Below, piece after piece: positions 58,488 through 64,000 of a DNA stretch of 64,000 bases. The notes under the pieces are model-generated. The model searched no databases. It was not told where the DNA came from and saw nothing but the letters and a program-made list of their open reading frames with translations. The position numbers and the translations under genes were made by a program. The stretch spans positions 1 to 64,000 of the forward strand of contig NZ_FQZN01000025.1 in NCBI RefSeq assembly GCF_900142015.1. Direction: 5' to 3'. How positions within the stretch are numbered: position 1 is the first letter of the stretch; each line of letters opens with the position of its first letter. The DNA is from Bacteroides stercorirosoris (GTDB lineage Bacteria; Bacteroidota; Bacteroidia; Bacteroidales; Bacteroidaceae).

Positions 58488-58862
58488 TTAATCTGCAACG
58501 ATATCTTTTCCAAAAGGAGTCAACGCCAATGCCGCCAGTTTGAAGTGCTGCAAACCAAAGGGAATACCAATGATAGTAATGCACAAGATCACTCCAAACA
58601 CCAAGTGTGAAAGGCAAATCCAGATGCCACCCAGAAATATCCACAGCACATTCATCAATACGTAGAGGCATCCGCCCGAACGCTCTCCGCTCCGCACCGT
58701 TTTTCCGAAGGGCCACAGCGCAAGCGTGGCAAGTTTCAACGTTTGCATGCCAAACGGAATGCCGATGATGGTAATCATCATCAGCAAACTGGCAACAAGA
58801 TATTCAATAGCTGTAAGGATGCCTCCGAATATCAGCCACAAAAAGTTCATAAAACAACCCAT
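58488..58862 (-). CDS. YccF-family inner membrane protein
   Basis: A 124-residue protein made of two tandem DUF307 repeats, each with ITIIGIPFGxQxxKLAxLALxPFGK (ITIIGIPFGMQTLKLATLAL and ITIIGIPFGLQHFKLAALAL). Each repeat contributes two membrane helices. Function unknown. It stands alone between a terminator and the heparinase-type gene. Confidence 0.9.
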   Translation of the reverse strand: MGCFMNFLWLIFGGILTAIEYLVASLLMMITIIGIPFGMQTLKLATLALWPFGKTVRSGERSGGCLYVLMNVLWIFLGGIWICLSHLVFGVILCITIIGIPFGLQHFKLAALALTPFGKDIVAD

Positions 58863-58903
58863 AGTTTCGCGTTTTTATATTCTAAAACGCAAATATAGAT
58901 TAT

Positions 58904-60832
58904 TTATTTGATAACGAACTTATACTTGCCCGTTAATCGTGCTTCTTTATCTTTCAATGTAATGCGGTATATTTCGGGACCCCAGACATTGGAAAGACGC
59001 GTATCCGGCAATTCGATTGTTTCAAGGTCTGCCGTGAACTCGCGGGGATATTCCAGCGTGACCTTCTGTCCCTGCACTTCGACAGTTACTTTCCCGAGAA
59101 CGGAAATGTCCACTTTCCCCCAGGTAAGGAAGTTAACCTGATTAGGTGCTTTCGCTGATTTCAGGGAGAAATTATCAGTGATGGTCAGTTGCTTTTCGCC
59201 CAGGGAGTACGCACGTGTCCAGTTGTTCACTCCGGCTTCTTCGGGATAGGCTGTAGCTATATCGGCTGAGAAGAAGCGCTTTTTAGGCTGGCAGACAACG
59301 TCCGTAGCTTTATATTGTTGTCCGTAACTTTGCGGCACACCGTTAATCATCGGCAGATTGTGATAGTTGCTTTGCATCGTCCAGATGGTGTAACGGTCTT
59401 TGCTGAATGTCTGACGCGTATATGTTCCCACACCTGCATCAATCAGCACCGGTATGGTATTGACGTACAAGGAGAAAGTGCCCACGTCATTATGGTTATG
59501 GCTTTCATTGTTGAAACCTCCTTTTGTTGCCAGGAACCAACCGGACTTATTTGTCAGGTAGCAGAATTCCGTTTCGGGGTACCAGGTACAGGCAGGTATG
59601 GTGTGGGCTGCCACTGTCTTTTCCAACTCCCCATTCCACAAAATGGACTGCAAAGAACGGAATGTATCATTTCCCACAGGTATGGAGGGGCGTTTGCCAT
59701 TCAGAAGATAGGCTGCAAACTGCATCATTTCATCACTACCCACGGCATGACCGTAGCGGTAAATCAACGGAGCGTCACCTCCGCCCTTAGCGGAAGCGTC
59801 GGCAAAGTTCACTACCCAGCCGTTGCCTACATATGTACGGCTGATATACTCTCCCATCCGGCGCACCATCGGTTCTTCGAAAAGCGAGACTTTTCCGCCT
59901 GTACCGTCAAAGAGTATCTGAAGATAGTCGTACATCTTTCCTGCGGCATGTCCCCAATAAGAAGGACCTTCCTCGCAGGCACCATCGGCTTTTACAAAGT
60001 TGATGAACTTATCGACTGACTGCATACTGCGCCATACTGCCTTTGCCAGGCGGTCACGGTCGTTTTCCAGCAAGAGATAGCATTGCAACACATTCGAGTT
60101 GCACCACGGATTCCAGTTATTGATAATCTCTCCCGGCTTCCAGTGAAAGGCCATCCACCATTCGCGGTCATTATTCATATAGGGGTCGAGAATACGTTCC
60201 TGTAAAGTCTGGCGCAGACGCAAAGAAATCGCAGGGTCCAGTTTATCGAATGAGTGATGGAAGAAATAATATACCCACGAGAGCATAGAACCGTAATTGC
60301 CGGAACCGAGGTCAATCACCTGTTCCCGGTAATCGGGTAAAGAGCGTTTCGTGCTTTGGCGTACCAGATGGGCGGAAAGTACCCAGGAAGTCATTTCGCA
60401 ACTAAAGAACACACCGTTCGCCAGTTGGTCGATAAAGCGTCCTTTTCCTTCGGCAAGTTCGGCAAGCATCAGGGTATTGATGGCTTTGCGGTTGGCTTCA
60501 TAAGGATTCTGCATGATATTGCGTTCGCCACTGCGTTCATATTCCAGATAGTCGGTGGCGCGGATTACTTTCCATTCGTAATTCAACTGTTTTTCACCAG
60601 CGCGAATAAGCGTTTCTTTATCAGCACCCAGCAATTCGTCCCAACCGGCACGGTCGGTATAAGCGGGATAAGGTACCCATTTCTGATTCATCACCAATAC
60701 TTCCTTCAGTTGTTCTTCACTACCGGCAGTCTTTTGCAAAAGATTCCGTTCGGTATAGGCATGTGCTGAAACACCTGTGACAATAAGCAGGCAGAAAGAA
60801 AGGATAATGCGGCAAAGCGTGTTCTTCTTCAT
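58904..60832 (-). CDS. Secreted heparinase II/III-like polysaccharide lyase
   Basis: A 642-residue protein with signal peptide (IILSFCLLIVTGVSAHAY). The N-terminal two thirds form an (alpha/alpha) toroid-like region with NWNPWCNSNVLQCYLL and EEGPSYWGHAAGKMYD. The C-terminal part carries GGFNNESHNHNDVGTFSLYV and DAGVGTYTRQTFS, the Hepar_II_III module. It would cut uronic-acid-containing glycans in the periplasm; no sulfatase or susCD genes lie nearby, so the substrate is unclear. Confidence 0.85.
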   Translation of the reverse strand: MKKNTLCRIILSFCLLIVTGVSAHAYTERNLLQKTAGSEEQLKEVLVMNQKWVPYPAYTDRAGWDELLGADKETLIRAGEKQLNYEWKVIRATDYLEYERSGERNIMQNPYEANRKAINTLMLAELAEGKGRFIDQLANGVFFSCEMTSWVLSAHLVRQSTKRSLPDYREQVIDLGSGNYGSMLSWVYYFFHHSFDKLDPAISLRLRQTLQERILDPYMNNDREWWMAFHWKPGEIINNWNPWCNSNVLQCYLLLENDRDRLAKAVWRSMQSVDKFINFVKADGACEEGPSYWGHAAGKMYDYLQILFDGTGGKVSLFEEPMVRRMGEYISRTYVGNGWVVNFADASAKGGGDAPLIYRYGHAVGSDEMMQFAAYLLNGKRPSIPVGNDTFRSLQSILWNGELEKTVAAHTIPACTWYPETEFCYLTNKSGWFLATKGGFNNESHNHNDVGTFSLYVNTIPVLIDAGVGTYTRQTFSKDRYTIWTMQSNYHNLPMINGVPQSYGQQYKATDVVCQPKKRFFSADIATAYPEEAGVNNWTRAYSLGEKQLTITDNFSLKSAKAPNQVNFLTWGKVDISVLGKVTVEVQGQKVTLEYPREFTADLETIELPDTRLSNVWGPEIYRITLKDKEARLTGKYKFVIK

Positions 60833-60869
60833 GATATTTAAAAGTTAGATTATCTGTTATACGATGAGG

Positions 60870-60942
60870 CAAAAGTACACAAGTTCCGCCAAAACAATGT
60901 ATCTGATTATCCGTAGTTGGGTACAAAATCATCCATTTGTAC
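60870..60942 (-). promoter_or_regulatory. Promoter and inverted repeat of the heparinase-type gene
   Basis: The -7 box TACTTTTG (60877-60870, minus) matches TAnnTTTG, 37 bp from the start codon. Upstream lies GTACAAA (60921-60927) paired with TTTGTAC (60936-60942), a perfect 7-bp inverted repeat that could bind a regulator. Confidence 0.5.
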
Positions 60943-60973
60943 ATCGGATTAATAAATCACAGGGAAAGAGGGG

Positions 60974-62077
60974 TTATTTCCAATCACTAAATTCAAAGCT
61001 CAACTGTTCCCAAACGCCCTTCTCCTCTGTCTCCTCCCGCGGATTAGAAACAGAAAGACCTATCAGGCGGATAGGATGGTGTTCATAATCCACTTCTTTC
61101 AGCAATTGTTTCGCCAAGGGAAGAATCACATCAAGAGTAGTTAATTCTTTGGCCTGCGTAATACTACGGGTTATCTGGTTGAAATCATGAAACTTGATTT
61201 TCAGCGTCAGTGTATTTCCTTTAAAGTCCTTATGCTCCAGACGCCCAACCAGTTCCACCGCAGTATGATATAACTCGATGATAACCGATGAACGTTGCGA
61301 GATATCTTTCTCCAATGTATGTTCACAACCGATAGATTTACGAATACGCACCGACTCCACCGGACGGAGGTCAATTCCTCTTGCACAATCATAATACGAT
61401 GAACCGACTTTTCCGAACTCACGCAGTAACATGGCTTGTGAACAGGCTCGCAACTGTTCTCCATTGTGAATCCCTAATGAGTGCATCTTCTTTGCCGTCA
61501 CCGGACCTACGCCCCAGAAACTCTCGATGGGAAGACGGGCTATAAAATCCAGTGCCTGGTCAGGGTGGATGGTACACAGTCCATCCGGCTTGCGATAATC
61601 CGAAGCAATCTTTGCCAAAAACTTATTATAAGATATACCGGCGGATGCCACGAGATTAAGTTCTTTCCGTATCTTCTGTTTGATTTCCTTGGCAATGTCC
61701 ACAGCCAATGGAATGCCGGATTTATTCTCTGTCACATCCAGGAAAGCCTCATCCAACGAAAGCGGCTCAATGATATCCGTATATTCATGGAAAATTTCAT
61801 GTATCTGGCGGGAGACGTCTTTATACACCTCCATTCGTCCAGGCACAAAAATAAGTTGCGGACAAAGCCGTTTTGCTTTCGTAGATGGCATAGCCGAACG
61901 AACTCCAAAGCGACGCGCCTCATAACTGGCAGCCGCCACTACACCACGTTCTTCGGCATAACCCACGGCAACAGGTTTCCCACGCAACTCCGGATGGTCA
62001 CGCTGCTCTACAGATGCGTAAAACGCATCCATATCTATATGTATGATTTTTCGTTCAGTGTCTTCGCAACACATCAT
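60974..62077 (-). CDS. dinB: DNA polymerase IV
   Basis: A 367-residue Y-family translesion polymerase. HIDMDAFYASVE, then YEARRFGVRSAMP, SLDEAFLDV with the metal-binding acidic pair, SAGISYNKFLAKIASD and WGVGPVTAKKMHSLGI (helix-hairpin-helix) all appear in order, and the C-terminal little finger follows. Length is typical. It ends at the usual beta-clamp-binding tail (QLSFEF). It follows a PAS-domain gene by 26 bp, so the two are co-transcribed. Confidence 0.95.
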   Translation of the reverse strand: MMCCEDTERKIIHIDMDAFYASVEQRDHPELRGKPVAVGYAEERGVVAAASYEARRFGVRSAMPSTKAKRLCPQLIFVPGRMEVYKDVSRQIHEIFHEYTDIIEPLSLDEAFLDVTENKSGIPLAVDIAKEIKQKIRKELNLVASAGISYNKFLAKIASDYRKPDGLCTIHPDQALDFIARLPIESFWGVGPVTAKKMHSLGIHNGEQLRACSQAMLLREFGKVGSSYYDCARGIDLRPVESVRIRKSIGCEHTLEKDISQRSSVIIELYHTAVELVGRLEHKDFKGNTLTLKIKFHDFNQITRSITQAKELTTLDVILPLAKQLLKEVDYEHHPIRLIGLSVSNPREETEEKGVWEQLSFEFSDWK

Positions 62078-62103
62078 GCATAATCAACTTTCCATTTTAC
62101 GAT

Positions 62104-62460
62104 TCATTTCCTCACATAGTGGGGCATCTCTCCGGGTATCTCCATGGAAATCTCTACCAGGCCTCCCACCACACCATCCTGTTTCCATGCCGTCTGATAA
62201 ATCATTTTCCTGACTCCGTTCTTCTCAATGGTATAAGCATTGACACCTCCCGTTTCAAGCAGTTCGCGTATCTTGTCCTGCGATTGCGGGTTATGACAAT
62301 CAAATAGATTCTTGCCTATCAGATTGCCATGTTTGGTAAACGTGCAGCATGCTTTCTCATTCATATAAAGGATGACTCCTTCTGTGTCACATACGGTTAC
62401 GGCACAGTTCATTTCATTAGCCCATTCGTACATAGTTTTTGTTATAAAGTTACGGTTCAT
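62104..62460 (-). CDS. Small PAS-domain protein upstream of dinB
   Basis: 118 residues from ATG at 62460 (MNRNFITKTMYEWANEMN); a frame to 62526 would cross the promoter box. Residues 12-105 form one PAS domain (AVTVCDTEGVILYMNEKACC, IGKNLFDCHNPQSQDKIREL). No output domain is fused. Its operon with dinB suggests a sensory role in stress mutagenesis or a neutral passenger; neither is provable here. Confidence 0.78.
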   Translation of the reverse strand: MNRNFITKTMYEWANEMNCAVTVCDTEGVILYMNEKACCTFTKHGNLIGKNLFDCHNPQSQDKIRELLETGGVNAYTIEKNGVRKMIYQTAWKQDGVVGGLVEISMEIPGEMPHYVRK

Positions 62461-62480
62461 ACCTTTTACTTTTATGCCCC

Positions 62481-62488
62481 CAAAGATA
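62481..62488 (-). promoter_or_regulatory. Promoter -7 box of the PAS-dinB operon
   Basis: TATCTTTG on the minus strand matches TAnnTTTG and lies 20 bp before the chosen PAS start, which supports that start. The -33 element is weak, and no LexA-type box is visible. Confidence 0.55.
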
Positions 62489-62665
62489 ATGTTTTTCCCA
62501 ATGACACTCTTATTGCCTGTCAACAAAATCTTTGAAAGACTGAAATCACTCGATTCTCTGATATTATACTGAACTTTACAGATATGCTCTTAATTAATAT
62601 CAGTTCCTATAAATAAGTTAACGACTATTTTCTCTTACTCACAGGCAATATTTAAAATAAATCCC

Positions 62666-62673
62666 TAAATTTG
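62666..62673 (+). promoter_or_regulatory. Promoter -7 box of the DUF6377-like gene
   Basis: TAAATTTG matches TAnnTTTG and ends 28 bp before the ATG at 62702. It is divergent from the PAS-dinB promoter. Confidence 0.5.
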
Positions 62674-62701
62674 CAGTACTTTCTTAACCCGCATACCTAT
62701 T

Positions 62702-64000
62702 ATGAAATACCTATTCAGCCTCTTGCTCCTATGCCAGATTATTGGACTGTCCGCCAAAGAACGTGTGGATTCTATACTCTCTGTCCTTGATAGCGAGATA
62801 GAACACCGTGAAATCTACTACCAACAGAAAGAAAAGAAGTTAGAAGACATAAAACAGCAATTCCGATACATCAAGAATCAGCGGGAAAAGTATAATCTCT
62901 GCAACCGTCTGTTCAATGAATACATCACTTATCAATACGATTCAGCTTACTCTTATGCTATACAAACGGAAGAAATATCACGCCAGTTAGTTGATAAGAA
63001 CCTGTCGGCTGAGGCAGATTGTAACTTACTTTATTGCTATCTTTCCACCGGACTATTCAAAGAAGCATACGACATGATGAAATCTATTCATGTGGGAGAT
63101 GTTACGGATTCTATCAAGTCCGATTACTATCAACTATGCATGAGATTATACTCCGACATGAGTAGTTACAATGAAGGAACGCCTTTCAATGCGGACTATA
63201 ACCAGAAGATAACACTCTATTGCGATTCCGCCCTGCTCTATACTCCCGAGAATTCCTTCTATCACCAGAAGATAGAGGCTTTCAAATTCAGTGTGGGCGA
63301 CAATGAGAAGAAAATACAGATGTACAAGCAAATGCTAAATGATTACGACGTTTGTCCACATGAAAAAGCAATCATCTACTCCATGCTGGGACGTATGTAC
63401 ATAGGGATGGGAGATTTTGAACATGCCATTTACTACATGGCACTATCAGCTATACAGGATATACGGTCGGCTACACGGGAAACGACGGCAAAGAAGGAAC
63501 TGGCAAGTTATCTGTACGGAAAGGGAGACGTTCTGCGTGCCAGCAAATACATTCAGATTGCACTGGAAGAAACGAACTTCTACAATGCCCGACACCGTAA
63601 GATGGAAATAAACACTATACTCCCCATCATTGAAAAGCAGCGCCTGACAATGATAGAAGAGCGGAAAAGGGAAGTGACAATATCATTGGCAGTAATGAGC
63701 CTGCTGGTCATCTCACTTTTAGTCACCCTGTCCATCATTTATAAACAAATGAAAAAGCTGAGAACGGCCAAACAATCCATTCAGCAGCAATTCAATGAAA
63801 TATCAGAAGTGAATGGAAAACTGCAAGAGTCCAACGAGATCAAGGATCAATATATCTTCCAATCTCTTTATGGTAAATCCGATTATCTGGACAAAGTAGA
63901 GAATCTGCTGAAAAAACAGGATCGTAAATTGAAAGCACGCCAATTCAATGATCTGCAAATCACGCATAAGGAGTTCGATATAAAGTCCGAACGGGAGAAT
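62702..64000 (+). CDS. DUF6377-like signalling protein, 3' end outside the window
   Basis: 433 codons are visible. A signal peptide (MKYLFSLLLLCQIIGLSAK) is followed by a helical, TPR-like region with repeated Tyr/Ala pairs, one membrane helix (VTISLAVMSLLVISLLVTLS) at about residues 324-345, and a cytoplasmic coiled coil with NEIKDQYIFQSLYGKSDYLD. This is the layout of Bacteroides DUF6377 proteins, whose C-terminal HTH would lie beyond the edge. It probably senses periplasmic cues and regulates transcription. Confidence 0.65.
   Translation, partial: MKYLFSLLLLCQIIGLSAKERVDSILSVLDSEIEHREIYYQQKEKKLEDIKQQFRYIKNQREKYNLCNRLFNEYITYQYDSAYSYAIQTEEISRQLVDKNLSAEADCNLLYCYLSTGLFKEAYDMMKSIHVGDVTDSIKSDYYQLCMRLYSDMSSYNEGTPFNADYNQKITLYCDSALLYTPENSFYHQKIEAFKFSVGDNEKKIQMYKQMLNDYDVCPHEKAIIYSMLGRMYIGMGDFEHAIYYMALSAIQDIRSATRETTAKKELASYLYGKGDVLRASKYIQIALEETNFYNARHRKMEINTILPIIEKQRLTMIEERKREVTISLAVMSLLVISLLVTLSIIYKQMKKLRTAKQSIQQQFNEISEVNGKLQESNEIKDQYIFQSLYGKSDYLDKVENLLKKQDRKLKARQFNDLQITHKEFDIKSEREN

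Noticed and set aside
60974..62526. SOS (LexA) control of the PAS-dinB operon
   Set aside because: No LexA-type inverted repeat is visible near the promoter box, and Bacteroides LexA boxes are not reliably known to me.

Overview
The window is chromosomal DNA of a Bacteroides-like gut bacterium. Promoters carry the Bacteroides -7 box TAnnTTTG, and the host genes (TonB-dependent receptor, DUF2141, heparinase II/III, DUF6377) are typical of that group. About 40 kb on the left is a tailed-phage (siphovirus-like) prophage. About 23.5 kb on the right is host backbone.

Layout. 1-95: the 5' end of an IS3-family insertion sequence that runs off the left edge. 113-1763: an AT-rich, overlapping three-gene operon (TIGR04255-like, exported small protein, DUF7689-like) with its own promoter, probably cargo. 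1983-33289: the late region, transcribed right to left: a possible HTH regulator, prohead protease, major capsid protein, tail-tube-like proteins, PLD-like protein, terminase, a PRTase/RadC island with structured non-coding DNA, holin, portal, head-tail and tail proteins, a tail-tip locus, endolysin, tape measure and a distal tail protein. 33290-33715: the late promoter with a perfect 18-bp palindrome, and an iteron-like array of 14 TGTAGAA units. 33716-40386: a primase-helicase, small early genes, a divergently encoded membrane moron, a LuxR-type regulator, a Cro-like protein and a divergent repressor around a 16-bp-arm operator. No phage integrase lies in the window.

The most exciting element is at 8561-11657. 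A Hin/Gin-type serine recombinase lies beside four alternative short tail-tip genes. Each starts inside a nearly identical 24-26 bp site. Three genes (A, B, C) face right and one (D) faces left, in line with the late operon. This is the geometry of a multi-site DNA inversion switch (shufflon) that places one of four complete receptor-binding genes in the expression position.

Host part: queD-queE (queuosine precursor), a NAGPA-type phosphodiester glycosidase, a YbaN-like protein, an operon of related small membrane proteins with a winged-helix regulator and a nucleosidase, a ZapB-like gene with zapA and rny, cutC, an operon of TonB receptor, DUF2141 and transglutaminase lipoprotein preceded by a LytTR regulator and four LytTR-spaced direct repeats, a 46-residue small ORF, yccF, a heparinase II/III-like lyase, a PAS protein with dinB, and a DUF6377 protein cut by the right edge. 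Two large palindromic repeat elements occupy intergenic space at 47.6-48.1 kb and 51.5-51.7 kb.
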